Assembly: GCA_022829145.1 (NCBI GenBank)
Contig: CM040756.1
Span: 6,821,023-6,885,022, forward strand
Length of the DNA stretch: 64,000 nucleotides
DNA from: Albula goreensis
Taxonomy: Eukaryota > Chordata > Actinopteri > Albuliformes > Albulidae
Direction: 5' to 3'
Shown piece by piece: positions 1-11,918 of this stretch. Position 1 is the stretch's first letter. Each line of letters begins with the position of its first letter. Position numbers and translations under genes: made by a program. The notes under the pieces are model-generated. The model saw only the letters and a list, made by a program, of their open reading frames with translations. It had not been told where the DNA came from and did not search any database.

Positions 1-324
1 TACTCTGTGCTGCAGCATCCCATAAGCACACTAGTGCACTGAGAAATACCAATACATCTTAACAGAGTAATAGATAAAAAAATAATAAAGCCTACATTTC
101 ACAGAATGAGCCCAATCAAATTGTTTTCAGATGTGAAACCACAAGATTTCATATTTGCAAATGTAATGCGAATATCATATCACTGACACCAGTATTCCCA
201 ATATAGAAAATGATCCATGACAGAGTTGCAGAATTTATTGAAATACTGCCCTTTTTTCCCCTAGTGTCCTGTAGACAAGAAGTCCTCAAAAAAAGCAAGG
301 CAAAATACAAACAGGCAGACACAA

Positions 325-933
325 GTTTTAGGTGCAATGCAAACAGTTTTATTAACACAGCAGTTACATGGAGGACATCCTTTACCGCATGTCAAACAGT
401 CAAACATTGCAGTGCTTAAAAATGGCTGTACTGCAGTAGGGAAACACAGAATCACCAGCTGCCAAAAACAATCAGCTGGTGTCACCGAATTTGGGCTGTG
501 CTTCCAGTGCCCAATGCCAGCCACGCCCAGGGCACCAGTCCCAGTGAGCAGCCCACTTTGACACCTGGGGGGGTGGGGTGGGTTACATCCCCAGAATGGC
601 TAGGCCAGTGTCTTACTAACCCAGCCCTCCTGGAGAGGGAGAAACATGGTGGCCAAGTGGCAAAATGGTACCCAGTGAGATTAGCAGCCTCCAGGCTTAG
701 AATATGGATGGAACATGTACGGCATCCAAATTTGACCTCGTCAGGCAGTGGAAGCACAGCTTGTTTTTCCCCCCCAATTTTATAAAGCAAAATACAAAAA
801 TACAGGTGTCCTGTTAATTTAATCTTTTACAGTGTGCAGTGTGCGCATTTCATATTAAGTGCTTTCCTTAACATCATTATTCATAGCATATTTCATTTTT
901 TCCCCCCCGCACCTAGATTGAATGCTGTGCTGT
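325..933 (-). other. buc: 3' UTR of buc
   Basis: This stretch follows the buc stop codon on the minus strand. A canonical AATAAA (TTTATT on the plus strand at 348-353) lies about 580 nt past the stop and is the likely polyadenylation signal. No other coding sequence is recognisable here. The exact cleavage site is inferred. Confidence 0.5.
348..353 (-). terminator. Poly(A) signal AATAAA of buc
   Basis: AATAAA on the minus strand, downstream of the buc stop codon. It is the first canonical hexamer I noticed in the expected position. Confidence 0.5.
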
Positions 934-1777
934 TTAACTTTGCATCTTTTGCTTCCTCTTAGTGGACCCTAGATGGAAGAGAGATCGGTTAGGGAATTCA
1001 CACGCCTTCAATTTAAAACCAGGACAGGTACCCAATGCATTTTAAAATGAACCAATATGTAGACAAGTGCTGTACCTCTGCCCCTGTGGAAACGTGGACA
1101 TTCCCCCTCTTCATGGTCGTCACAGTCGGTCCTACGAGACCTCTGGCACACAAACGTCTTGCAGGTCATCCTGCGCGAAGGCCTCTCTGAAAGTTGGGGG
1201 AGCAATGCATGAGTTTCTGTGTACATAACTAGAGTTTGAACCTCAAGTTTAAACACCACAAAACTGCAAAGTAACTAGATCAGCTGCTTCTGCTCTTCTC
1301 ACGGATTAGCAGATAAATATGCTACATACAGACACCAACTCTCCAGAAATGTGGTCTACTTTGGAGAAAAGAAAAACTGAGGCGAGAGGGATGTACACCC
1401 CTAACATTGATTTCATGCAGTCTCCAGTCAGAGAAAGTTGTTCAGTTAAAGGCCTCCAAACCCCACCCACCCCCACCTTGAGACTTTGAGGAGGCAAACC
1501 CCCCACCTCCCACCCTTAATTTCCCCACAACAGATTCCCCAATCACTGGTTACACCAGCTACCTTGTCCCCGGGGTGGTGGATAGGCTTTGCAGGACTTG
1601 GGTCTCAATTTGACCCCACAGCTTCCCCAACTTTCCTGGTCTGATGCCATCGAGCCTTCTCTCCACTGTCTGTCTGGAAGCAGGAGCCACAGACCGATGC
1701 AACAAACCTCAGACAAACAACCGACTGAGACCTCAACTACTGTCAATTTTAGTAAAATTTCAACTAAGGAGGTCTGA

Positions 1778-1813
<36 letters not shown>

Positions 1814-4800
1814 CCACTTTAAAACTAGCCAGCAGTAATTGCAGTAAGTAATGTCAAAATACAGTCTACAGAAGATCTGAATTCATGGGAGTGTGCTCAA
1901 TCCTATTGTTTAATCAGGGTCCTGACATCAAGATTTTACTATTTTACTACAAATACCACACACTGTAAAAATGAAACCACACAAAGTTGATTTTTTTCCC
2001 CATTTATACATAAAATGAAAAGCAAAATTAAAACCTGCATGATTTTTTTACAGTGAGTGCAATATTTAACAGTTCTGAACATTCCAATAGCATCTTTCAG
2101 CTTGTAGTATACATACACTAGAAGACACAATAGAACCAGAGACCAGGAATAAGTTACCTTGGTGAGATCTGGACTGAGCACTTCTCGGTTCTTGGCCCTT
2201 GTATTTTTCCGCTTTTGCCATAGCTTTGTGTTCTTCACAGCAGTCTACTGCCATAGAGAATTTGAGGGCCTGCTCTTCCAGGCAGGCAGAGTCACACAGA
2301 TCCTCGCAATATCCCCTCTTGGACTTCTGCTTGGGCACTGGCCGTATGGGAGGTGGCATTGGCTGAGAAGGTCTCTTCAAATGGGTCGGCCTCTTAAACG
2401 GGGCCTTCCTGGTCTCACGGGTGGCTCTCAACATTTTGCCATTGTTGTTGTCGTCGTCGTCGTCGTCATCATCTTCTTCATCGTCATCCTCAATCGCCTC
2501 TTCATCCGTGTCCTCTTTAGCACAGTAGTCGTAGTTACCAGGTGGGTGGTGGGGCTTGCCCCTTTTCGTTTCTTTCGGAAGGCACGAGCCGCACGTGGTG
2601 CACATTTTCATCTTGTGACAGGAGAGGCACTCCTCGTGAAAGGAGGCGTTCTTAACGTTCCCTTCAATGGAGGGCTCCTGTGGGTCACGGACAGGGGCCT
2701 CGGCAAGCCTCCCTCCCGTGTAGACAGGGCCGGAGATCAAGTCCATGTCCTCGAGGTCGGTGGAGAACATCTCATCCCTGGAAGAGAGCTCATCTATGGA
2801 GGGGCTGAGGACACTCTGCCTCTCCTGTGCTGTTGGCGGGTAGTAGCTGTAGTAGTAAGCGGCTGCAGTGGCATTCCCAAACGACGACAGGTAGGAGTGC
2901 GGCGGGATGAGGGTGGACAGAGAGTCCACGTACCACAGGGGGGCATCCTTCTGTAGCATCCCAGCCGTCGTCACCTTGTCACAGGGGAGCCGCAGTATTC
3001 GGTAAGGCAGGTCCTCGAAGTCCGGGGCCGGCTTCTCTGGGATGTCTTCGCCATCATCACCCTTCCCTCCCACTGTGTCAGCTGACCTGACCTGGGGATC
3101 CTTGGAGGCCTCAGCAACACCTTGCTCTACTCCCACTCTGGTGTCCTCTCTAGTCAGCCAGCTGGACAGCTGAGATGGTGGTGGACCAGGTGAAGGCCAA
3201 GAAGGAGCGGTAGTTTTCTTCGAGGTCCCTTCCCGGTCCTGTTCAGCGCCTGGCCCCTGTGCAGATTCAGGTGGGACTTTGACACCACAAACTGGCTGGC
3301 TGTTACCCTCTGCACTACCATGGCAGTCTGTTCGCATGCTCGACAGGCTCAGCTTCTCAGGTACGCAGTGCAAGCCAAAATCTTCTCCCTCCTCCGCCTC
3401 CTTCAAGGCTACACTTTCCTCTTGAACAGAGGAGCTATCGAGTGGCAGCACCCCATCAGAGCCAACAGACCAACCTTCCTCCCGAGAATGCTCTGCAAAA
3501 CGGCTCTGGCTCGTTTCGGGCTTGCCCCCGGTTCCAGCAGAATTACCAAATGCTGCAATGGACGGTGGCTGAAGGCGGACATCTTCCTGCGAAGACTTTG
3601 TGGGCGAAATGTCAAGATCAGTGCTTTGCTCCTCTTGCTTCGAGTCCCCTCCCGGCAAAAACGTTTGGGAGTTTTGGGTGACAATCCCAGAATCCAGCTC
3701 CTTCTCAGGGGCCACACTGCAGGTCCTCAGTTTGTCCAGGCTTTCAATGAGCTTGTTCACAGCATCGCTGGGGTCGGTTTGAGCCTCGGAGCAGGCGGTC
3801 TCCCGTCGCACGCGGGTGTAGTGATGGCGGAACCGGACATCGTAGGATGCAGCAGAAGGGAAGTGTGGGTTAAACATTCTTCTGTAGTCCATGGGCTGCA
3901 CTGGGGCATGAGGATGACATACCCTGGATACTGCATATATGGGTAGGGCGCCATATATGGACGCCCAAAAGGGATACCTATAGGAGACAATTAAGGCCAC
4001 AATCAATCCAACCCACATAATATTTCCAAAATCTAATTTGTTACTAATAAAACCTTTGCAGCAGCAGCAGACAAAGGAACCGGCCAGACATACAAGAATT
4101 TCAATAAGATTTGTCACATTCATTGAGCCATTTTAAAACATTTAAACTTTTTAAACCAGCAATCAAATGGTTGATTTCCTCAGACTACAATTGTTAACAT
4201 TATAAAATGAGACATTCAAATTAAATTAACATTTAAAATGGTTCAAGCTTTGTTGACATTTTGACAAGATGAACTGAAACTGTGCACCCTGCCACCCAAA
4301 GAACAGACAGGGGTGAAGGTGGTGGCAGTGACTTCCTGTTTCCTACAACTGTTGGTGAAACAAACATCCTTACCTGATCCAGGGAAGCCATAATGCCCAT
4401 AAGGATTGTTCATATGCCATTGGTACATGTAGTAAGGTTGAGAAGGTGGTTGAACGTAGAAAAACGGTCTTGTGTGATTAACTGGATGCTGATGTGGTTG
4501 CCCACTTCCCATTGAGTGTGGAGGATTGTTCACCTCTGTCAAACAAAAATGACAAGCATCTGTACTTCCCCCAAAAAAAAAAAAAAAAATGGCTGAACAA
4601 TATACAGCAGTAATTTCAAACTGATGGGCCCAGTGACCATTTTCATGGGCATGTTTCAGTACTTGGGTGCTCAAGTCAATGACTGAAAAGGTCACATACT
4701 TTCAGGTAGAGGTGAGGCTTCTTGACACCACATAGATTTGTACCTCCAAATTGAACCAATCAGTTTTTCCATGGGAGAACATACCCCTTTGATTTGTTCA

Positions 4801-5532
4801 AAGGTCAGTGACTGTCAGCCAATTGTACCTCCACCACCAACTGTGGCTTCATTATCAAGTACTCATGGTACAATTACCCATTTTCAAGGCCTAAGCTAAA
4901 CAATTGTTGAAAAACTATATCAATCTACACACTCCAACGCCCAGAAGGACTGGAATTCAAGATTTCTGCTCCGGCCACAGGTAACATTATTTAAAATGTG
5001 GATACATGAGCAATATTAACTTTCCACGAATGCATTGCTAAATGTTTATCAGTAATTTCCTACACCCAATATTGCTAACGATATTCATACAATTCGAAAC
5101 AATTACTACGAAGTGTAAGCGTCTGGTTTGATGATTAGCATGGAACATAGCGCTACGGAACAGGAGAGGCAACAGTGCGAACTCGGTTGACACACATTAA
5201 GCAATATTCAACTAGCAAAGAAAAGCACTCTAGACTCAAGTGGGAAATGAAGATCATCGAGATATCTGCGGAGGCATGCAACAAAAACGCGTCTATTTTA
5301 CATCTAGTCAGCAAGCCTATCTTCATAGAAACTAAATTGGGAAACGATTGTAGCATGCTAAAGACAATTGATGAAACAAGATATACAAGTAAAGCCAAGC
5401 CAGTTACCGTCGCTAGTTGCAAAGGTAAGCAATAGATCTGTATCTGATCACTCATTTTGGCTCGAGGGTAAGTAAACACACTCAAAACTTACAAGACATT
5501 TGTAAAAATAGAAGTGAACGTTTACCTTCCAT
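934..5532 (-). CDS. buc: Bucky ball (Buc/Velo1), germ-plasm organiser, with a one-base frame break
   Basis: Five coding exons read on the minus strand: 5526-5532 (only ATG GAA G), 4374-4535, 2158-3977, 1076-1186 and 934-968 (TAA). Every junction is GT-AG. Buc is a maternal, self-aggregating protein that builds the Balbiani body and germ plasm. The N-terminal half of the conserved Buc-Velo region is recognisable (exon 2 reads NHTRPFFYVQPPSQPYYMYQ; exon 3 opens IPFGRPYMAPYPYMQYPGY) and is rich in Tyr, Pro and Gln as expected of its prion-like region. Later come a Cys cluster near residue 509, an acidic Glu/Asp/Asn run near residue 560 and an Arg/Gly-rich tail ending FHRGRGSTKRKQKMQS. The frame changes near 3911-3918: the upstream frame would stop at about 129 aa (stop near 3757), while everything downstream fits the family and the exon 3-4 phase only works if one base is missing here. 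With the break ignored the protein is about 711 aa. It may be a consensus error, a polymorphism or a decaying copy. The symbol is given from family recognition; buc-like paralogues cannot be excluded. Confidence 0.88.
969..2157 (-). other. Introns 3 and 4 of buc, with a poly(A) tract
   Basis: Non-coding sequence on either side of exon 4 (1076-1186). It contains a 30-base A tract at 1783-1812. Short ORFs here do not join the gene in phase and look like chance. Confidence 0.6.
1783..1812. repeat. Poly(A) tract, 30 bases
   Basis: Uninterrupted A run in buc intron 3 on the plus strand. Confidence 0.9.
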
Positions 5533-5755
5533 TTTCTCTTGTGATATCTAGGACAGAAAGACGCTGCACGGGATACAGAACACCGCAATACTGTTGAAGT
5601 AAATATAATTGATTAGAAGTTCAACGACCGCACCAAAAACAGATTACAACGAATGAACATGCCATAAAACGTAATACCTCAAACGTGAAAGTGAATTTTA
5701 CAGTTAGCGTGCGGAGAAGAAAAGTGCACTTAATTTGGAGAGCTTCAAGAATCTC
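5533..5755 (-). other. buc: 5' UTR of buc exon 1
   Basis: Sequence between the TATA-like element (5781-5787) and the ATG at 5532 on the minus strand. The start site is inferred at roughly 30 bp downstream of the TATA element. I see no upstream acceptor that requires another exon. Confidence 0.4.
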
Positions 5756-5780
5756 TAGTTCCTCACGCGACTCGGACGTC

Positions 5781-5797
5781 TTTATAACTTACACGTG
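5781..5797 (-). promoter_or_regulatory. TATA box with adjacent E-box, buc promoter
   Basis: On the minus strand a CACGTG E-box (5792-5797) sits just upstream of TTATAAA (5781-5787), about 250 bp upstream of the buc ATG. The TATA plus E-box arrangement is known for oocyte-specific genes controlled by Figla-type bHLH factors; applying that to buc here is inference. Confidence 0.45.
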
Positions 5798-5799
5798 TA

Positions 5800-7200
5800 C
5801 TCCAATTGTTTTTTGTTAATTAGCCCTCACCTACTCAGGTGTTGCGGAGCAACATTCCTTTGCCAACTTCACAAGTATGTTTAATAATATTTACATGAAT
5901 AAAAATGGAAAATGCTGATTATAGAAAAGAGCACATTACACTGGAAAAAACTAATACAATATTTAAATAATAAAGGACAAGATAGAAATGGCCTCTGTTA
6001 TTATTTCTTGAACGTACTGAATTTCAAAAATGGAAAAAGGGAAAGAAATGCTTGATTCTAAACCTCAAAAACAGAGATGCCCTGTCATCATTCTAAATGA
6101 GATGAAACACTGTAAAAAAAGTACTAATATCTTTAAATGCATTTTTCGGTATAATACATTTCAACAGTATGTTTGCTCTCTTTAAAAAATTAAACTACTT
6201 TAGTCTGAAAACCAAATCCCTTTTTCTGTTGCTTCTTTCAACGCTAAAATATCTAGAAATCCCAAGCTTCTTATACTAAGAAAATTCTTGGATTGGCCGA
6301 AAAGTCATCTGACCTCTACTATTTTTAAGTGCATCAATTCATGTTTTGAGTCCCCTGCTGCATAAGAAGAAAAAAAAACACTTTAGATCCATGTTTAATT
6401 AAACTGATCAAAATTAGAACCAACTCACAAATGTGTGGTTTTCATTGGTAAAGGGAAAGGAAAATGTGTGTAATACATAGTGATGCGTATGTATCCGGTC
6501 TGATCTACGCCATAGCATAAATTATGTTTTGAATTAGAATGCATCAGTTCTAGTGTCTGTATCATTCTAGAATGAGTGCTGATTCTGTGGCAGCTCTCTA
6601 AACCAAACAAAACATCATCTATTTAGTGTGATGAATAAGCCTACCACCTGCTAACCTGGACATACAATATGTTAACCAGCGCATTACCAGCATTTCAGAA
6701 ATGCAATGATTTTTTTTTTTTTTTTTTTTGGTTCAAGATCCTCAATATAGGGAAGTAACAGGTAAATGTCTACATGCTACAACCGACGGTGAAAAATACT
6801 GAACATCATCCCTTCAAATTTGGATTGATTTGATATGTATGATTTTGTTCGAACTGATTCGCTTATGTTTGATACTGATATGTGTCTGATATATGTTGGT
6901 ATTAAAATTGAAAGACAATAGAGCTATTTGGACACATGATAGCCCTCATATTCTCATTTAACTGACACAGTGAATCCATGTCACCGTGATAATACTTGGT
7001 GTCCAAAGCCGAATGTCAACGGTATGATAACTGGATTCTGTGTTGCAAGCAGGACAATTTTAATGGTGTCATATATTTAATCTAACTGTACACACAAAAC
7101 AGAGGTGCTCCATATTCGGGAGTTTCGATGTCTTCACTTTGAGATACTTGCCCACATTCCCCAGTAGAGGTCAAACTTTCCCACTGGAAACTAGACATAC
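5800..7200. other. Intergenic region between buc and kbtbd2
   Basis: AT-rich sequence separating the two divergent promoters. A T tract lies at about 6711-6730. No coding exon, RNA gene or recognisable transposon was found. Confidence 0.6.
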
Positions 7201-7216
7201 TGGACCAGTGATTATT

Positions 7217-7273
7217 GGGCGCATGCCCAGTATCCTCATTTGGCCTCTGTTGTATTCTAGGGCGCATGCGCCG
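7217..7273 (+). promoter_or_regulatory. NRF1-type palindromes, kbtbd2 promoter
   Basis: Two GC palindromes, GGGCGCATGCCC (7217-7228) and GGCGCATGCGCC (7261-7272), match the NRF1 consensus (YGCGCAYGCGCR). The second is the better match. They lie just upstream of a CpG-rich stretch that ends in a good splice donor at 7914/7915, consistent with a TATA-less housekeeping promoter. The factor assignment is inference. Confidence 0.55.
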
Positions 7274-7299
7274 TGGTGCAGGGGCTTCGTGCTACTCGC

Positions 7300-7914
7300 C
7301 TTTGACTGTGTAAATTCGGCTTCCGGAGCTCCTAGTTTGTGTAACGGCTAGATGAGGCACCGCGATACAAAATCAATTTTAAAAAAATTGTAATCATATT
7401 TAAAAAAACGCAGTTTTGTTGCGGTTTTAGACTTATCATATAATGTGAGAAATACCAAGCTAGCATTTGTTACCTTGCCTGCAACTCAGCCTGTTAGCAA
7501 GCTAGCTCAGCAACAACTGTGCGCCTTTAACGCCTTCGATAGCTGCTAGCTCGCTGGATAGCTAACGTTACATCGAATACAAGATCATCGATACGACTAC
7601 TAGGAAGCTAATTAGCTAACTCGTCTATTTGCATCAAGATGGAGCAGGGGTTGACATTTGAAATGCCGAGATGATCTTTTGGCAGGGACCGCTACTCGAT
7701 TAGCTTGTTTTATATTAGGGTATATGTGTGTGGGTGTAAATCCTCTAAGTGTACGGACAGGAGGGACCCGGAAGGGAAGCGCAGCTGCCGCTTCTGTCTC
7801 TGATCTATGATCTAGCTAGCTAGCTTTTACTGTATTTGCATGGATGGAAGACTGAGCGGGACCCGGCAAAAGGCAGAGAAACATAATTGAAAACGTTTCC
7901 AGGGGAGCAATAAG
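7300..7914 (+). other. kbtbd2: Non-coding exon 1 of kbtbd2 (5' UTR)
   Basis: The start is approximate and set by the NRF1-type sites upstream. The end is a strong donor, AATAAG|GTAAGG. No ORF in it joins the coding exon, so it is read as 5' UTR spliced to the exon starting at 11919. RNA data would be needed to fix the 5' end. Confidence 0.45.
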
Positions 7915-10900
7915 GTAAGGTAACTGCTATGAAAAGGAAATGGCTTTATTGCTGATCCATGTTTTAGTGGGAAGCTTTTTTCATTGCAGGAAGGGAGAAA
8001 AAAGAGGTTGTAGTCAGGTTGTTAGCGTGCTAACGTTGCTGCACTGTGTGTGAGGTGGGCGTTGAATAGTAAGGTTTCTAGTTAGCTAAATAGCAAGCTT
8101 GCTAAGGATGATCACCTTTCTGATTCCGGCGAGAAGTCTTAACAAGTTATATTTTATCTTATCCTAGGCTTAAATATGGCCTGCTGTGTGTATTTATTGG
8201 TATAATGTTGTTCACTTGCGCAGATCGTCATATCTAAACGGTGTTGCTATGTCCTTGGCTGGCCAGCTAACTAATGTTATTTTATTCAGTTCATTGCTGT
8301 AAAACATATACTAGCCCAGTGTCTTGGTAGTTGGCAGTCTAGCTCTTGGTAATGTGTTAGACGAGTAAAGCACTGTTGAAGGAGGGGAATAATGAGCCGC
8401 CTTTCTGATGGGGTGACTTCTAGCTTGTACTATTTGCTTGTTAGCTTGCTAATTATTTTTGGCATGGGCCGGGATCGGACTAGCTAGCTGTTTGCTGCTA
8501 ACTAGCGGCAATAACAGTCAACTGCGTGTTAGCCAGCTAGCAACCAAACCAACTTGAGTAAGTTTTGTTAACGTAACGTTAGCTCACGAGAATTTATTTG
8601 CCTGCGTCAGTTAGTGCTAGCTGACGTTACCTATGAGGAAACATCAGACTGTAGCTATCCAGTTAACAAACTGGTTCTCCCCTGGTAAGTAGCTAGTGGG
8701 GCTACATAGCCATGCACGTTAACTGCCATGAATGCTATCGTTTTCAAATTACATGGTTTGTTTAGGCTAGCTAAACTAGCTTTCTAACTATCTGGGTGTA
8801 TATCGAGTAAAGTTTAGTATAAAAATAAACCGCCTAACCAGCTATGATTGCAGTAGTTATGCCGTCAATTAGCTTCTCCATTCTGGCCACCCAGGACGTT
8901 ATTTAAACGTCAATTGTTGCATTAGCCTTCTCTTACAGTAGTGGACGTAAATATTGCGTACGTACTGGTTGCTATACAGTGATGTTGAAGGCCATCGCAT
9001 ATAGCAGGCTAGCAAGCTAACGTTAGCGAATTTAGCTATCAGCTAGCAATGTATTGGCCGCGTTCAGCCGTGTAGCGATAGTCGGAAATGTTTAACTAAC
9101 CAGAAGTGTTTGTTGATGGGGGTATTCCATTGACACTCCTATTTAATGTTCTGGTTGTCTAAGTACCTAAGTTAGCAAGTTTTAGGTACATACATATTTC
9201 TAACTGTTTCTAGACAGTGTAGCAGAAGCAAGCTAACCAGTGCTACACATTATTATTAGTGGAGGTTAGGTCGCTAACCTCGTTTTGCTAAAGATGGCTA
9301 CTGTTGTTCATCCACGCGCTAACTTAAACCTAGATTAGACACCAGCAGCCCCCTCCGGGCAAAACAAACTGTCCGAGGTTAGCCAAATGCTGAAGTTCTC
9401 CCACATATGAATAAACAACCATTAAGCCATAACGTATTATTTGCAGTTGTAGTACCATTATGAATCTCAGCGAGGTGTATGTGCTATCATGTGTTAATTT
9501 CATGTTATGGTAATGTTGGATTATTCAAGACTTCACAGGCAAGATGCGTAGATAGCAGCGACAGTACTGCAATTATACTTCTGCTTAACTTGTATAAATT
9601 ACATTTTATGTATTCTTAATATTACAGCTCAGATGCCTTTTCTTTGATTTCAAATCTGACTTGCGAATTCTAACTTAAATATTTTTGTGCATCAGCACTT
9701 AAACCTAAATATATTTATTATGTGGCTATATAGTAATGTAAAATGTCATTTTATGTGTATAATGTAATTGCTCATTTTTAGGACACGTATGTGTTGCATA
9801 TCACGCAAGTGTACATATCGTGTGTAATTGTGTGATGTAGAAAGCATGCAATTTTTGAGAATAAATCCCGTTTTAAATAAGACAGAATAAAACAGAATGC
9901 ACAGTACGAAGCGTCTCTGATGTGTGATGAAACCTAGCGGTGTGTTGTCGGTCAGTCACTGACTCTAGCGTCCCTATAGTGTCAGGCCGTAGTTTTAACC
10001 CACTCAGAACATTGTGTACAGACATGCACGTCTGGCAGACACTCCGTTTTCTGTTGTTTCTGTTGTTCGCTCTGTGTCTGTGTGTTAAGCGCAGTTTTGT
10101 CGTGTAGACATGTGACAGACCAGTGTATTTCGCAGTAGTGCCGCACTGTTTTCAGGGACGATACCAGTCACATTCATTTCAACTTCAATTGTAGTAATAA
10201 AGCAGACAAAACAACAGTCGCATGGCACTCGTCTCTACAGCGTTGCAGCGTTTTTTTCTTTTCTTTTTTGCTGCGAGGCAGTCTTGTGATGATGGAGAAT
10301 TCTTTCAGCCTCTCTCCAGCCGTCTGCCCAATGTGCCCACACCCCTGCACACGCGCGCACGTAGCAGGCTGTCTGGCTGTCAGCTCCGTCTCCGCGAGCG
10401 AATGATACCTCGGGGGCCGGGGAGGCGGGGAGGGGGGTGTGCTCAGATTGTTGACAGTGCATTTTCTCATGGGGTGCGGTGGTGGTGGGGAGAGGCGGGG
10501 GTGTTGTGGATGCAGGCTGGTCCAGCACGGGGAGAAAGCGCGAGCATCTCAGCGCATTTCATTGTCTGGTTCGTGAAGCCGTTAGCTGCCATTCAAACCC
10601 AACAGACCACCCCGATTTGAAAGCAGTACGCGACTGGACCCGTCACGTAGCAGATGGGTTTGGTCCTCAAGTTTAGCAAGAAACTTTTCACCCTATTGCT
10701 TGAGCCAAGCACAGCTCACAGTTGCATAAATAAATGCAACAAAGTAGCACAGAAATTAAAGTAGGGCAGACAAGTACTCTGCAGGGTAAATGTTTAACCT
10801 AATTTATTTTTGTTCTGTGTTTGATATTAATATTCCTATTACAGCGGATGCTACTCCTAAATAGCTATGTTGAATAGTTGGAGTTGAGATGCAGCTCAGA

Positions 10901-11918
10901 TCAACTAATGGGTGGGGTGAACTTGAGTTTGAGTTCACTGCTGCAATTCCTTCAAGACCCCTTTCCTCTTGGACTAAGTGTAAAACATGACCCTGGTTCT
11001 ATTTGCAGCAAAATGAATCCAGTCCTAGCATTAGTCTTCAATGGCCCTAGGCATTGTTTAAGTGTGAAAGAAGGACACAAGCTTAATTGTTGTCACAGAT
11101 AGTTTACCAGCTTTGACTTCATGAAATTGGAACTTCTGTATTCAAATAGAGACAGCATGATATGATAAACACTTTTAATAAACACCTCTATCTTGTGTTA
11201 CTTTGCTTGGAAACGCAGAACTGAGAACATCTGCTGAACTGTGCTTATCTCGGTTTGAAACTGGGTAGCCTGTGTACAGTCTACTCAGAGCAGAGTCTTT
11301 TTAACTGTTAACTGTGTTCCAAAAGGAGTTCCTCTTGGTGTTCTCCACACTTGTGTAGAGTTTTCTCTGATCTGGTCAGACTGTGTTCTTGTCTCTGTGG
11401 TGAGTGGGCTCTGTGCAACATTGACCCTGTGCTCACCAGACCCTGTAGTCTTGTCACTGTCTTAATGGGGCTCTGTGTTTTTGTCCATATTAACGGGACT
11501 CTGAAGTCTTACTTTTGTGGTTCATACTCATTGTGCAATGGTCACAATAGAGTGTATTAGCTGGAGTATTTGCTACCAAGTTTGTTTCAAAACTGTGTGG
11601 TATTGATGTCACACCAGCAGAATGTAACAGTTACGTGGCTGCTATGGTTACATTCCAAACTGCTATGAAGTGAACTTTGCCCAGACATGGATATCATTAA
11701 GATTTTAGATATCATTAAGATAGTTTTTTCATCGTTCAACTTTTTATTTAAGTAGTTGGGTCATCTGAGAATTCATAACTTTTCAGTGATGACCGGGTGA
11801 GTCTGACTGGGGAGGGATTTGTAAGGGATTGTTTAGCCAATCAGATATGGGGATGCTAGGTTACCTGATGGGGTTTTAATTTTCTTTTTTTTTTTTCTTC
11901 TTCTTCTTCTCTGTCAGT
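7915..11918 (+). other. kbtbd2 intron 1
   Basis: A 4-kb intron. Its first 1.5 kb is very rich in GCTAGC, GCTAAC and TTAGC words. A CpG-rich patch lies at about 10310-10650. The 3' end is a classic pyrimidine tract followed by CTGTCAG at 11912-11918. No coding exon is seen. Confidence 0.5.

Noticed and set aside
2159..2956. 265-aa plus-strand ORF across buc exon 3
   Set aside because: It lies opposite the buc coding sequence; the hydrophobic V/I run is the antisense of the Asp/Asn repeat.
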